A DNA stretch of 64,000 bases from Spinacia oleracea (taxonomy: Eukaryota > Streptophyta > Magnoliopsida > Caryophyllales > Amaranthaceae): the NCBI RefSeq assembly GCF_020520425.1, contig NC_079487.1, forward strand, positions 86,433,141 through 86,497,140, written 5' to 3'. Within the stretch, counting starts at the first letter, position 1. The number at the start of each line of letters is the position of its first letter. A program made the position numbers and the translations under genes. The notes under the pieces were generated by a model that saw only the letters and a list, made by a program, of their open reading frames with translations, did no database searches and was not told the origin of the DNA. Shown here piece by piece: positions 35,798 to 47,391 of this stretch.

Positions 35798-37045
35798 TTA
35801 AATATAGTACTTTTTCAATTGGCCTAAATTCGTGAGGTTAGCGAATTCCGCTCCATCTATGTCGGCTAGTTGGACTGCTCCGCCAGGTAGGATGGTCTTT
35901 ACAAAATATGGTCCTGTCCAATTAGGCCGGAATTTTCCTCGAGGGTCCGTAGTAGGTGCGCGGACTTCTTTTAATACAAAATCGCCTTCTTTGATATTTC
36001 GAGGTTTGACTCTTTTGTTGAATTGCCTTGCGATGCGCTTTTGATACACTTGCACGTGATGTAAAGCTCTCAACCTCCGTTCGTCTAAAAGGACGAGCTC
36101 GTCGTACCTAGCTTGAACCCAATCGGCCTCGGGCAGCTTGCTTTCTAGGACGATCCGGAGGGAGGGAATTTCCAACTCGATCCGTTGAACTTCTTCCATT
36201 CCGTATACCAAGGAATAGGGTGTTACTCCAATGGAGGTGCAGATTGAGGTTCGATAGCCCCACAATGCGAAGTGTAATTTGTTGGGCCAATCCTTATAAT
36301 TTTCGACCATTTTTTCGATTATGACTTTAATATTTTTGTTGGCCGCCTCTACCGCGCCGTTCATTTGCGGCCTGTAGGGAGAGGATTTATGATGTTTGAC
36401 ATGATATTTTTCGAGCAGGTCTTGGACTTCGGCCCTAAAGTGGGAACCTTGGTCACTTATGATTTCATGCGGAACCCCGTATCGACAGAATATATTCTTT
36501 TCTAGGAATCGAGCGACATGTTTGGCCGTTAATTTTGCATAGGAGACTGCCTCTACCCATTTAGTGAAGTAATCAATTGCGACTAAAACGTACTCGTGTC
36601 CCCCTACGCCTCTTGGTGTTACCTTGCCGATTATATCTATACCCCAGATGGAAAAGGGCCATGGAGAAGTGAAGGTGTATAGTTCTGAGGGAGGCAAGTG
36701 GTTAAGGTTACTGAAGATTTGGCATTTTGGGCAAGTTTTTACAAAGTGATGGCAATCGGTTTCCATAGTGGTCCAATAGTACCCCGAGCGGGATATTTTT
36801 CGGGATAGCATTTTTGCGTTCATATGGGGTCCGCACACGCCGTTATGGTATTCTTCCATTAGTCTTTGGGCTTGGTTTTGGTGGACACAAAGTAACTTGA
36901 TTTTATTCGGCGTGTATTTGTACAGTTCCCCCAGAATTATGCTATATTGTGAAGCGAGGAGGCGTAGGGCCTTTTGTGCTCGCGGGGAGGTGTTTGGGGG
37001 GAATTCCCCATTTGTTTTGTAACGAAGGCTGTCCGTATACCATGG
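35798..37045 (-). pseudogene. Tat integrase (3' part of pol)
   Basis: The frame continues from the RT domain after a stop at 37046-37048. The segment after the stop encodes PWYTD and a long linker. From the Met at 36859, the HHCC zinc finger follows (YHNGVCGPH ... CHHFVKTCPKCQ), then the catalytic core with Asp75 (WGIDIIG), Asp136 (IISDQGSHF) and Glu171 (NGAVEAANK). A C-terminal domain ends YFVKTILPGGAVQLADIDG. All three catalytic residues are present. Integrase joins the cDNA to chromosomal DNA. The domain itself looks intact, but it is detached from RT by the TAA and can only be made by readthrough or separate initiation. Confidence 0.9.
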
Positions 37046-39290
37046 TTATTCTTCGGTGTTTTCAGGTTCGGAGTCTATGGCACAGCAATAAGCCGGCTCT
37101 TTCCTTCGTTCGACCCGAAGGGTCATTCCGTCCCATTCATTCGGGATGTTGAGCATTGAAGCTAGCTTTGCTAGTGCATCCGCGAATTGGTTGTCGTCTC
37201 TTGGTAAGTACGTATACTCAATTTTTTTGAATTTCTCGACTAATTGGTCTAAGTGAGCTTGATATTTTGAGTGACTAGTGCTTCGGACTTTCCATATTTT
37301 AGATATATGGTTGATTATTAGGGAAGAATCCCCGAAGACTTGTAGATTCTTGACTCCGAGGCTAACTACGGCCTCTAGCCCAACTATGCAGGCTTCATAT
37401 TCGGCGGCGTTGTTTGTTGCCTCGAAGTCAAGTTTGACGGAAATTGGTATATGGGCCCCTTCGGGACTGACTAGGAGAACTCCGACGCCGCATCCCTTCT
37501 GGTTGGACGCGCCATCGAAGTATAGTGTCCAATAGTCGTCTCGTATCATCAGAAGTTCCTCGTCAGGGAGGAGGTAAGCTTTCGTGGTTTCCTCATTTGT
37601 GGCATGCTCGGCCAGGAATTCGGCTACCGCTCTTCCTTTGATTGTTTTTTCTGGCATGAATTTTAGGTCGAATTCTGAGGGCATGACTAGCCACCTGGAC
37701 AGGCGACCATTTAGGGCGGGCTTTTCGAACATGTATTTTAAGGGGTCTAGTTGTGACACTATATGAACAGTGTGGGCCAATAGGTAATGTCTGAGTTTTT
37801 TGGATGCCCAGACGAGGGCGAGGCAGGTTTTCTCAAGTTCTGTGTATCTCGTCTCGTACTGTATGAACTTCTTGCTCAAGTAGTAAATGGCTCGCTCGGA
37901 TCCATGTACACACTGTGAGAGCATAGCTCCTGCTGCAGTATCTGTGACGGTTAGGTATAGGCGTAAAGGGATTCCGGGCAAAGGCGGGGAAAGGACGGGT
38001 GGTTTGCTTAGATATTCTTTGATTTTATCGAAGGCAATTTGGCATTGTTCATCCCATTCGGCTTTTTCTTCTTTTCTTAATTTTTTGAATATTGGCTCGC
38101 AAGTCATAGTAAGCTTGGAAATGAACCTACTAATGTATTGCAGCTTTCCTAGGAAGCCCCTTATCTGTTTTTCAGTTTTCGGTGGGGGCATTTCGGTAAT
38201 GGCTTTGATCTTGGATGGGTCAATCTCGATTCCTCCCGTACTAACAACATATCCTAGCAACTTTCCAGAGGTTACCCCGAACACACATTTTTGTGGATTT
38301 AGTCTCATGTTATATTTCAAGATTCGGGTGAAGAATTTTCTAAGTGCCGGGAGGTGACCGTGCCGGTCTTTAGATTTGACGATCATGTCGTCTACATAGA
38401 CCTCGATTTCTTTGTGTATCATGTCATGGAGTAACGTGGTGGCTGTTCTTTGATAGGTGGCCCCTGCGTTTTTCAAACCAAAAGGCATTACAGTGTAACA
38501 ATATGTACCCCAAGGGGTAATGAAGGTTGTTTTTTCCATGTCTTCTTCTGCCATAAGTATTTGGTTATATCCGGCGTACCCGTCCATAAAGGAGAGAAGC
38601 GCGTGTTCTGCAGTGTTTTCTACTAGTATGTCAATGTGAGGTAGAGGGAAGTCATCTTTGGGACTGGCTTTGTTGAGGTCTCGAAAGTCTACGCACATTC
38701 GCACTCGTCCATCTTTTTTAGCTACGGGGACAATATTGGCCACCCATTCTGGGTAGTTGGAGACTTTTATGAAGCCGGCGTCTAATTGTTTAGTGACTTC
38801 TTCTTTTATTTTCAAGGCTATCTTTGGTTTGAGCCGCCGTAGCTTTTGTTTTACCGGCGTCATTTTGGGATCTAGCGGAATTTTATGCTCAGCGATTTCT
38901 CGATCTATTCCTGGCATGTCTTTGTAGGACCAAGCAAAGACACCCTCGAATTCCCGCAAAGTGGAGATTAGATCGGCCTTTTCAGTGGGAGTTAAGGTGA
39001 GGCCAATTTTAATGATTTTAGGATTTTCTTCTGTTCCAATATTTACCGATTCTGTGTCCTCAATTATAGGAGTTTTGAGTTCTTGTTCATTTACAGCTTT
39101 TATTAGTTCGGTATATGCCTCTTCTGGCTCTTTTTCGCACTCATTAGTGGCGAGACATTCTGCATTATTACTCGGATTTTTAAGCGGCATATACTCAAAA
39201 GTTTTGTTTATCTTATTAAAGTCATGAAGCATTACATCAAAAAGATCTCCCAGAGTAGATATTTCCGGGTCTAAACTATTTTTGGGAGGG
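37046..39290 (-). pseudogene. Tat pol: reverse transcriptase, RNase H and archaeal-type second RNase H
   Basis: From the Met at 39232 there are 728 residues, and the frame stays open upstream to about 39290. RT shows VDFRDLN (181-187), FMDGYAGYNQI (215-225) and the catalytic YVDDMIV (279-285). The gypsy RNase H occupies roughly 425-540 (LTVTDTAAGAMLSQ). A second RNase H of archaeal type follows at about 570-690 with YFDGAS, NNAAEYEA, GDSSLI and DALAKLAS, so the acidic residues Asp573, Glu612, Asp635 and Asp685 are present. The double RNase H is a hallmark of the Tat clade. The stop TAA 37046-37048 stands where a Gln would fit (EE*PWYTD), a single C-to-T change. Confidence 0.9.
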
Positions 39291-39291
39291 G

Positions 39292-39726
39292 TTACAATTT
39301 TGCTAGCTGTTCGGACTCGGAGTCAGACTCGGAGTCAGACTCAGATTCAGACTCTAATTCTTCGTACATCAGACCCTCTCCCGCAGATATCTTGAACTTC
39401 ATCCCACGAGCATTAGTCCATTTGAAAGTCTTGCGCCACCCCCGTTGGATTTGGTCATCTTTTGAGGGTGATGGAGCGATCAATTTAGTAGGATCGAACA
39501 CTTCATCTTGAAGAGCTAATGCCATAATTTCTGTTTCATTCTTCGCTCTTTTCTTTTCTAACCCAAACGATAGCCCGAAAGCATGTGAGTTGGGGGGCGT
39601 TTTTGGCATAGCACGATTCTTTGGGGCGAGTGGCCTTTGAGAACGTAAAGGATCGTGTTCCAGAGCATGCATCTCTTGGGTTTGTGCGACCTCTAGGTAT
39701 AGATGTTCGGGATATGCTTCTTCCAT
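39292..39726 (-). pseudogene. Acidic remnant upstream of Tat pol
   Basis: This 144-residue frame has a basic middle (RGWRKTFKWTNARGMKF) and an acidic Glu/Ser/Asp repeat tail. It overlaps the upstream end of the pol frame in another phase. I recognise no gag or protease motif (no zinc knuckle, no DTG/DSG). It may be the linker between protease and RT, left after deletion of gag. Confidence 0.35.
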
Positions 39727-39749
39727 CGCGTTCCTTGATGGCTATCATG

Positions 39750-41004
39750 GGTAGGTATTCAGGGGCCCTGCATTATTGTTGTGGAGTAGGAGACACATTA
39801 GTTTGTTTTGTGAGTCGGTTTTTAGACATTTTATGACTACCCTTAAGTCGGACTAGTATATTTGGACTGCTATGTGTGCACTTTGAACTCTTTATATTTT
39901 CGAAAATCTTTGCCCGTGTGACATTCATAGTTACTAGCATGTTCGATTTTGGTGTCGAACATTGTCGTCGTAGGAGGCCTATCAATGACACAAAGAGTTA
40001 TTTATTTATTTTTTATTTTTTTTTAAGTCGCTTCTAGAATCGAGTGCTTTTTTCTTACACCCTTGTAGCAAAAAATTTTTTTTTACAAACGTTTTTTTTT
40101 CGTGCTACGTATTTTCCTTTTGCGCGGGCACCGAGGCTGCTGCACCTGACCAGAAGGCCAAGCAGCAACTTCAGCGCCCAGCTAAGGGCGTGGGAAATTC
40201 TGGCGCCCAGCCAGGGGCGTTGAAAATGCGTCCCAGGCTGGTTCTCGTTATCTGTTTGCGTCTACTTTTGTTTATGCATCTTCGATTTTGCGTGCTTGCC
40301 TAATAACGTCCTTTACGCGTTGTGCAGCGTTTGTGGGATTCGTTACGGGCCATCCCGAGCGTCGCTTGTTTTTGTGGCGATCGTTCGGGTTTGCGGAACA
40401 CGTGTTTCGGTATAACTCTTTGGCAAATTGGTTTATGAATGTTTGGGAAATTTTTAAGGTCGTTGGTTTTTCTAGGATAGTTTGTCACACACAATCATAT
40501 ATTTCGCTACACATAACTAACATTCCATCATGAGGCAATAATAATATGTCATGTAGTTTATGATAGGCTTCTATGGGTAGTTATTTGCGCCTGGCTTGGT
40601 ACCGCTTCTATCGTAGATCCAACACATGCCCCGGTCGAGGTAGTGTCTTCAGCAGACGAATTTCGCTCAAGAGGCCAACCCGCAAGTGCAAGCCAAGGGG
40701 GCATGCAGGCGAGAGGGACCTAATGGGCGAGCGATTGGGTTTGGGACGGGTGTACTACTAGCAAAAGTGCCGAGTGGACAAGATTCGAAGCGTATGCACC
40801 CCCCGGTTGGCGATGGGTATCCTTAGTCCCAACTCCCAAGATGAAACACCAAGGGAGCCAAGATTCGTTATGCGGTTCTGTCCGTTCACATTAATATGCT
40901 GATTTTCAAGTCGTCCCAACTTGATTAAGAAATAAACGCGGGGTAGAATCGTTTCACCCTTCGGCTATTTTGATTACCTACAAGCACGAGTATTTCCTTC
41001 ACTA
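39750..41004. other. Tat 5' leader region without gag
   Basis: About 1.25 kb between the PBS and the acidic remnant holds no credible gag frame. A GCGC-rich motif lies at 40171-40230 (TCAGCGCCCAG ... CTGGCGCCCAGCC). A T-rich stretch is at about 40000-40100. Full Tat elements carry a large gag here, so this is probably an internal deletion. Confidence 0.6.
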
Positions 41005-41022
41005 TCCCCAGCGGAGTCGCCA
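41005..41022 (-). other. Primer-binding site of the Tat element
   Basis: TGGCGACTCCGCTGGGGA on the minus strand, one base after the 5' LTR. It starts with TGG as required for a tRNA CCA end. From memory tRNA-Arg primes related Ogre elements, but the exact tRNA is not verified. Confidence 0.6.
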
Positions 41023-41023
41023 C

Positions 41024-42470
41024 TGTGAGGGGGTCGAAAAAGCACGAGGCTAATGCGTGACCTCGTCCCTCGTTGGTGTGACGCTTCTTTTTGTCAAATC
41101 AAGTGTAATTGGATTTCCTGTGAGTTTACACCCAATTGACTAGTAATATAGGAGTCGCCAATCAGTTTTTAACGACAATGAGAAAAACTGACAAAATCCG
41201 GTTATCGTGACATAAAGGGAGTGCAATTATGTTTGACCACGACGACCGTAGGTTCCCTTGTGATCCCTGGTGGTGGGGATCGCTCAACGTACACCCGCAG
41301 GGTAGAGATTGAGGGTTCGGGGGACTGTAACTACCGAGAGGAGTACTCGCTCTTCGATAACTCCAGAGGCAGGATATCCTTACTAGCTCAGCATAAATAA
41401 TTGAAGGGACATTCGTTAACTATTAAACTAATCTGAGTTGATTTTATCAATATGCAACATATAGTACTAGATTGAACGCGATTATCTGATTTAGATTGTT
41501 TTAAGAGACCTAGCATGATAATCCAATTTTCTAAAAATATCATATTTATTAAGCGTGATCGAACAATCAGATTTTAGTTAGTTTAACAGTTCATAAAAGG
41601 GGGAGGAAAGCAATTAAACCATGGAAAAGGGACACATTACGACGCACCCTTGAGAGGTGCGTCACGGTTCTTAGAAAACTAACCACTTTGACTTTGCTAT
41701 TTCTCCTTTTATTTTACGAATCTCAAATTATGGGACGGGATACGTTCTGTTCGATTTATGGATCGATTGCGACAGAACGCGTGATCAGTTTTGCAGCGTG
41801 AGGCTTAGGCTTAGGGGTTTAGAGTCAATACTCAGAATATAATTGTGTGTCGTGTGTTCTTTTCACGTCGAACTTAAGGCCCTATGTATAGAAAAGAGTT
41901 CGTGGAAAGATAGAATTGCATAACTCTAATCCACGAGGAATTAGGAAAAAACACGTACCAGGTATTTTCAGCGCCCAAGCCAGGCGTTGAAAATAGGGTC
42001 TTGGCTGTTTTTCTTAGTCAGATTCGGATTCCTAGAATCCGGAGTATTTGAGATTTAATTGAGTCCTTTAGTGCGTATTAACCTTGTGACGGGATGCGTC
42101 TGGGCCCGTTACGAACTCTAGGCTCGTTAGGATTTTAATTAATACGTGACTCTTACTTTCGAATCATATTAGGAATAAGATTCTCTCGCAATTTCTATCT
42201 CATTTAGGATTTATGTTGGAGTGCAACACCTAATTTTGACAGGTTTCTATCTTTTATGACTTGCCACTTTTAACAACTACCCATTACGGCAGTTACTATT
42301 TTTAGCAGGTTTCCATAAATAACAGGTTTCTATAAATAGCAGGTTTTGGGTGAAATGGAAAGGGGTAATGAGATTCGTTATTTTATAGGAGATGCGTTGT
42401 CAAGTGGAGATTTACGTTCTCATCATCGAACCTTCCCTTTCGGGAATGGGGACAAAAGTAGGTGTCTAGA
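41024..42470 (-). repeat. Tat element 5' LTR
   Basis: This 1,447-bp LTR is the promoter copy for the element. Its outer terminus reads TCTAGACACC instead of TGTAGACACC, a base change at the very end. Its TATA box has become CTATACATAG (41882-41891, minus) whereas the 3' LTR keeps CTATAAATAG. Confidence 0.9.
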
Positions 42471-42588
42471 ACATCAGTTACAGTATGATTCTGGGCTACA
42501 AATTAGGGAATTATTTGACTAAATATTTGTAACGTATACTAACCTAAATACAATATTATTTTACTAAATATTTACATAGTCTGTTACA
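42471..42588 (-). repeat. Copia 3' LTR, part 2
   Basis: After the ACATC duplication (42471-42475), the LTR resumes with AGTTACAGTATG and ends GTCTGTTACA at 42588, next to the copia polypurine tract. The other LTR has an extra 13-bp-like duplication of GGCTACAAATTAG. Confidence 0.85.
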
Positions 42589-44381
42589 CCCCCGCAGTCG
42601 AAACTGGAGGTTTGCGAACAGTTAGACTGTCCCGAAAATCATCAAATAACACGCGCGGAAGTCCTTTGGTGAAAATATCGGCGATCTGATAACGGGACGG
42701 AACATGTAAGACACGTACGTCTCCGCGTCTAACCTTCTCTCTTACAAAGTGAATGTCCATCTCAATATGCTTGGTACGTTGATGTTGTACCGGATTTCCA
42801 ATAAGTAGATAGCACTCACATTGGCACAATATACCAAAGTTGCTTTAGGAATAGGATATTTAAATTTAAGCAACAAGTTCTGAATCCAACAAGATTCAGA
42901 AACAACATTTGCAACCCCTCTATACTCAGCTTCGGCACTAGATTTTTAAAGAGTACGTTGGCGTTTTGAAGGCCAAGAAATCAAGTTGTCCCCAAAGTAT
43001 ACACAATAGCCGGAGGTGGATCGTTTGGTGTCGGGACACCCTCGCCAATCTGCATCTGTGTATGATAATAAAGATTGTACGGGGTTTTATACAAGTGTGT
43101 ACCAAAGTCAATCGTACCTCGAATGTAATGCAAAATACGTTTCAATGCTTCCATGTGTTCAACTTTCGGATCATGCATAAATAAGCAAACTTGTTGGACC
43201 GCATATGAGATGTCAGGTCGAGTAAGAGTAAGATATTGCAAAGCACCCGCCAAACGACGATATTTTGTCGGATCTTCATATGGGGCGCCAGAATTGGCGC
43301 TCAACTTGCCTTTTGTATCAACGGGTGTGGGGAAAGACTTACATTGAGACATGCCTGCTCTATCAAGAATTTCTTCTTCATATGACTTCGGAGACATGAA
43401 AAGAGAATTAGTGTCCCGGAAAACAGCAATCCCTAAAAAATAGCTCAACGGTCCCAAATCCTTCATTGCGAATTCCGTTGCGAGTTTGGACATGAGCTTG
43501 AGTCAGAGAGAGTCTGAAGATGCAGTTAGAATAATATCATCCACATATAACAAGATGTATGCAATATCATTTCCATGAGAATAAATGAATAATGAATTAT
43601 CACAAGTACCGTGAGAAAAACCAATGGTTTTCACATAGTCAGCGAAACGATGATACCATGCCCGTGGCGCTTGTTTCAAGCCATAGAGAGACTAACGTAG
43701 GAGGAAAACATGATCAGGATGGGCAGGATCTCGGAAACCCAAAGGTTGATACATATACATAGTTTCATTCAGATTACCATGTAGGAAAGCATTCTTTACA
43801 TCAAGTTGATGAATAGGCCAAGAGTAAGATAAAGCAATAGTAAGAACCCCCCGTATTGTTGCCGGCTTGACAACCGGACTGAAAGTCTCATCACAATCAA
43901 TGCCTTCCCGCTGAGACCTGCCATCACCTACAAGACGAGCTTTATGCCTCTCAAAAGAACCATCAAATTTCTTTTTATGCCGAAAAATCCACAATGACCC
44001 AATAATATTAGCATTGCAAGGACGAGGGACCAACTCCCAAGTCTTTCTTTCAATAAGAGAATTATATTCATCCTGCATAGCATTTTTCCAATTATGATCA
44101 TTTAGTGCATCAATAGGAGTACGGGGAATTGGAGAAATAGAGGTGGTGGCTACTCTAAGTGCGTGTTTTGTGTACTTTAGATTCGGCTTAAAAATCCCAC
44201 TTTGACTACGGGTAGTCATACGAGTAGGTGGTGGCATTTGAGGTGGGGTGGGTCTGGCGAGAGGTCTGTTGTGGAGTTGGGGCGAGGGTGGTGGGCTGTC
44301 GTGAGACAACGCTGGGGGGGATAGACTGGGCCGTGCCAGTAGTAGGGGTGGCAGACCGTTGGGCCACGGGTGAGTTGGCAT
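42589..44381 (-). pseudogene. Copia reverse transcriptase and RNase H, broken
   Basis: RT begins near 44150 (DALNDHNWKNAMQDEYNSL) and has the VKPATIRGVLTIA and QLDVKNAFLHGNL segments, followed after a stop/frameshift near 43690 by SLYGLKQAPRAWYH. The catalytic box LLYVDDIIL is at about 43527-43560. Then come KDLGPLSYFLGI and YRRLAGALQYLTLTRPDI (43000-43490). RNase H ends near 42610 with ADIFTKGLP. This layout is the standard copia RT (RVT_2). Several stops and shifts separate the pieces. Confidence 0.9.
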
Positions 44382-44384
44382 GCT

Positions 44385-45641
44385 GATCAGGCAAGAGAGA
44401 AGAGATGGGAGTTAGATGATGTTGGGCTAGAAGAGATGTAGCAGTATAGAGAGGCCCATTAGGAGATGTGGGTTGGGCTGCTGCGTTCGGAATAGGTGAT
44501 GGACCAACATTTGTTTGTTGATGCAACAAGTGAAGCCTGATAGGGGAATTTTCATCTTCCAGAAATTCATAACAATTTGGTGTTGGTTTATTTGTTTTGG
44601 AAAAGGGAAAAGATGTCTCATCAAACCATACATGCCGGGCAATAATAATTTTCCGGCTTGATAAATCATAACACTTATACCCCCGATGATTGGACGGGTA
44701 ACCTAGGAAGACACACGGAGTGGACCTAGGCTGAAGTTTATGAATTTGAGTTGACGGGAATAGAAGGAAGCATAGAAAACCGAACACCGTAAATGATAGT
44801 AGGTTGGATTCTTTTGGTAGAGAATTTGTGTCGGTGTCTGATAGCCGAGAGTTTTAGAAGGTAGAATATTATGAAGATATGTTGCCATGGCTAAGGCATG
44901 ATGCCAATATGAGGGTGGCATCGAGGCATGAGCAAGGAGAGTGCGAACAATGTTGTTTATGGACGTTATTTTTCGTTCTGCTTTACCATTTTGGGGAGAG
45001 GTATGAGGACAAGAAAATCGGAAAGTCATCCCATGTTGGGCACAAAACTTTTGAAAAGGCCTATTATTGAATTCCCGGTCATTGTCACACTGAAAATACT
45101 TGATTTCTTTTTCAAATTGAGTGCGAATGTACCTTTGAAAAGTTAAGAAGATTTCGAAAACTTGGGATTTTGCCGAAATAGGGAAAGTCAAAAAAAAATT
45201 TGTATAATTGTCTAGGAAAAACACATAATACTTGTGGCCCGAAGAGCTTAGAACGGGTGATGTCCATAAATCACTATGAACTATATCAAATGTCATAGTA
45301 TTAGTTGAAAGATATTCATAAAACGACAATTTAATTAGTTTCCCCAAAGGACAAGAATGACAAACAATGTTCCGAGCCTTATTACATTCAATGAAATTAC
45401 TACTACGCAAATTACTCAAAATATCATCTCCCGGATGGCCCAATCGGGAGTGCCAAATTTGGGGGGAAATGGCAGCAAAAGCAGACGGTGCAAAAGATGG
45501 ATTGGCTCGGATATTTTGGTGAAGGGATAGAGATCCCGAACTCTCACATCTCATGACATTGCTCCCCGTCCGTAAATCCTTCACAGAAAACCCAAACGGA
45601 TCAAATTCAACAGAAACCATATTATCAGCAGTAAATTTTCA
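44385..45641 (-). pseudogene. Copia integrase, broken
   Basis: The pre-integrase zinc motif is visible (IWHSRLGHP ... CHSCPLGK). The core has VHSDLW, FQCDNDREF and SPQNGKAERKI, supplying the D, D and E residues. The frame is cut from protease by TGA at 45639-45641 (an Arg CGA-to-TGA change fits) and shifts near 44780; a Pro-rich linker leads to RT. Confidence 0.85.
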
Positions 45642-45854
45642 AACGAAAATTAGATTTTTGATGAGTTTGGGTGCATGTAGAACATTTTTAAGATTTAGTG
45701 AGGGATTCAGATTAAGAGATGCATGACCGTCACCATGTATTGGAATCATGCTACCATTACCAACAACAATGCCATTATTTTTGCTCAATTGAAAGTAAGG
45801 CGAGACAATACCTTGGGAGTTTGTCATGTGGGATGTGGCTCCGGTGTCCATGTA
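45642..45854 (-). pseudogene. Copia protease, with stop at a conserved Trp
   Basis: The aspartic protease motif MDTGATSHMT starts at 45851. The codon two before the Met, TAG 45852-45854, occupies the place of the conserved Trp in WYMDTGATSHM, a single TGG-to-TAG change. The catalytic Asp is otherwise preserved. Confidence 0.8.
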
Positions 45855-47014
45855 CTAGTTGTTGTCATCGGGTGGATTCATGGAAAGAGTATGCATAGCT
45901 TGTTCCACGTCCGTGGGGATATATCCACCATTTGGAGTCTGCTGAGCCACCGAATAAAAGGATTGTGGAGGTCTGGCCCCCAAGATGCCCTGCTGGGCGG
46001 AACTGGGCCGAGGTTGCTGGCAGCCAGAAGTAGGGTATGGACACGGTGGGGTTGCCCATGGTTGTGGGCCCCACGTTGCATACGGTGGGAAGAACCACTG
46101 CTGCTGTGGTTGCGTCGCAGCTGGGGTAGGTTGTGGCTGCTGGTTGTGTCTCCCACCGCCGTTGTTCCCGCCACCGTTGTTGCCGCCACCGCGGTGGTTG
46201 TTGTTGCGGTTTCCGCCGCCTCCACGACCGCGGTGGTTTTTCCTTCCACGGTTGTGAGAATACCCACGATTTGGAGCATTATTTCCTGTGTTATGTGGCT
46301 GTCCAGAAATAGGCAAATTGTTAGAAGAAAAAGGATGAGAAATAAGGGCAGGATTCGAACCTTGTTCATGAATGAAGTCTTCGCCATTGCTGTCTTCTTC
46401 AAGGTCAAGCATGGACCTCACAACTTCGAAGGAGGGTAGAGGGACACGGTGTTGCACACTTGTAGGGAAGTACTTGTATTCCTCCGACAGGCCGCGGAGA
46501 AGGCGAAGTACAAGCCTCTCGTCATAGACTTTGTGACCGATGTTTGCAAGGATATCGGCAAGAACTTTCAGCCTGGTGCAATAACCTTTCACATTCGGAA
46601 AATCCACCAGTTTGGTATTCGTGAATTTCGCATCAAGGGCAAGAGCCCTATACGACTTATTGTCCTGAAATAGGCGAACCAGACGATTCCAGGCATCGGC
46701 AGCGGTGTCGTCTTGATCAATGATGGTGTTGAGAAGGTCATTGGATATTTTAGCATATATCCACTGTCGAACGATGCGTCAAGCCTCTCCAATAGGGCTT
46801 TGGCAGTGAGTTGCTCCTCGTTAGTGGCAATGGACGAGGTGTTGGAGGGCGGTGGTGGAAGGATGTGGTCGATGACCAAGTTTGCTAGGCAGTGTAGCTT
46901 AAAAAGAGTAGCCCAATTGTTATATTGAGTACCTTCATAGTCAAGGACGACTGAGATGCAAGATTTTATGTTGGTGACAGTAGTTGCAAGATGCAACTTT
47001 GAGATGTCAGCCAT
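45855..47014 (-). pseudogene. Copia gag, frameshifted
   Basis: The start is ATG 47014. The N-terminal part (LDYEGTQYNNWATLFKLHC, LVIDHILPPPP) is typical copia Gag. A shift near 46600-46700 leads to YCTRLKVLADILANIGHK and LVLRLLRGLSEEYKY. A Gly/Asn-rich region (46150-46260) replaces the usual zinc knuckle, and a Gln/Pro-rich tail precedes protease. It is located just downstream of the PBS and 5' LTR. Confidence 0.8.
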
Positions 47015-47089
47015 GGATGAAGAAAAGAGAGATTGGAGGAAGAAGAGGGAGAGATGGGCGGCTAGGGTTAGGAACCTAGTATGATACCA

Positions 47090-47268
47090 TGAAAGAATGA
47101 TTTTCCATGATTCTTTGCATTCCATGATTTGGTTAATATACATCAGTTACAGCATGATTTTAGGCTACAAATTAGGGCTACAAATTAGGGAATTATTTGA
47201 CTAAATATTTGTAACGTATACTAACCTAAATACAATATTATTTGACTAAATATTTACATAGTCTGTTA
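47090..47268 (-). repeat. Copia 5' LTR
   Basis: This 179-bp LTR matches the split 3' LTR and carries a duplicated GGCTACAAATTAG segment. On the minus strand it ends at CTTTCA, next to the PBS at 47075-47089. Confidence 0.85.
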
Positions 47269-47391
47269 CTTACAAGAGAACTCTTTAGGTCCCCTTGGAA
47301 GAGTAGTATCTCCTACACAAAAGTCGAGCTCAATTTCTTGAGAAAGAGAAACAAAGAGAGTAAACATGAAGAAATCTACAAGGTTATTCAT
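47269..47391 (-). pseudogene. Germin-like pseudogene, 5' part (codons 1-41)
   Basis: Start ATG at 47391. The signal peptide and ELDFCVGDTTLPRGP parallel the intact gene; Cys25 and Cys40 are both present. The coding sequence ends at Lys41 where the Copia lies (CTTAC, 47269-47273). It continues at 29419. Confidence 0.9.

Larger units (their letters stand above)
29475..42470 (-). mobile_element. Tat-lineage Ty3/gypsy retrotransposon, 13.0 kb, nested in the Copia LTR
   Basis: The LTRs (1,425 and 1,447 bp) differ mainly by one 22-bp deletion in the left copy, so insertion is fairly recent. Target duplication is ACATC at 29470-29474 and 42471-42475. The minus-strand order is 5' LTR (right), PBS, a stretch without gag, an acidic remnant, RT-RNaseH-aRNaseH, integrase, antisense PMD gene, tandem repeats, polypurine tract, 3' LTR (left). 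Two RNase H domains and an antisense extra gene are hallmarks of the Tat clade (Retand-like). The missing gag/protease and a stop between RNase H and integrase make it non-autonomous. Confidence 0.9.
29420..47268 (-). mobile_element. Ty1/copia element (4.85 kb without its nested insertion), inside the germin pseudogene
   Basis: The element lies on the minus strand with CTTAC target duplications. Its 3' LTR is 29420-29474 plus 42476-42588, split by the Tat element; its 5' LTR is 47090-47268. The primer-binding site (TGGTATCATACTAGG, 47075-47089) fits tRNA-iMet priming and the polypurine tract is at 42589-42599. Gag, protease, integrase, RT and RNase H follow in copia order. All are damaged by stops or frameshifts, so the copy is dead. 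The 5' LTR lacks the terminal CA next to the target duplication, consistent with a 2-bp deletion. Confidence 0.9.

Noticed and set aside
35813..36044. Functional + strand peptide downstream of the antisense PMD gene
   Set aside because: It is antisense to the integrase C-terminus and has no independent support.
37887..38357. 156-codon + strand frame
   Set aside because: Antisense shadow of the Tat RT/RNase H domain.
45723..46439. 238-codon + strand frame
   Set aside because: It is antisense to the Copia gag and protease, which carry clear motifs on the minus strand.
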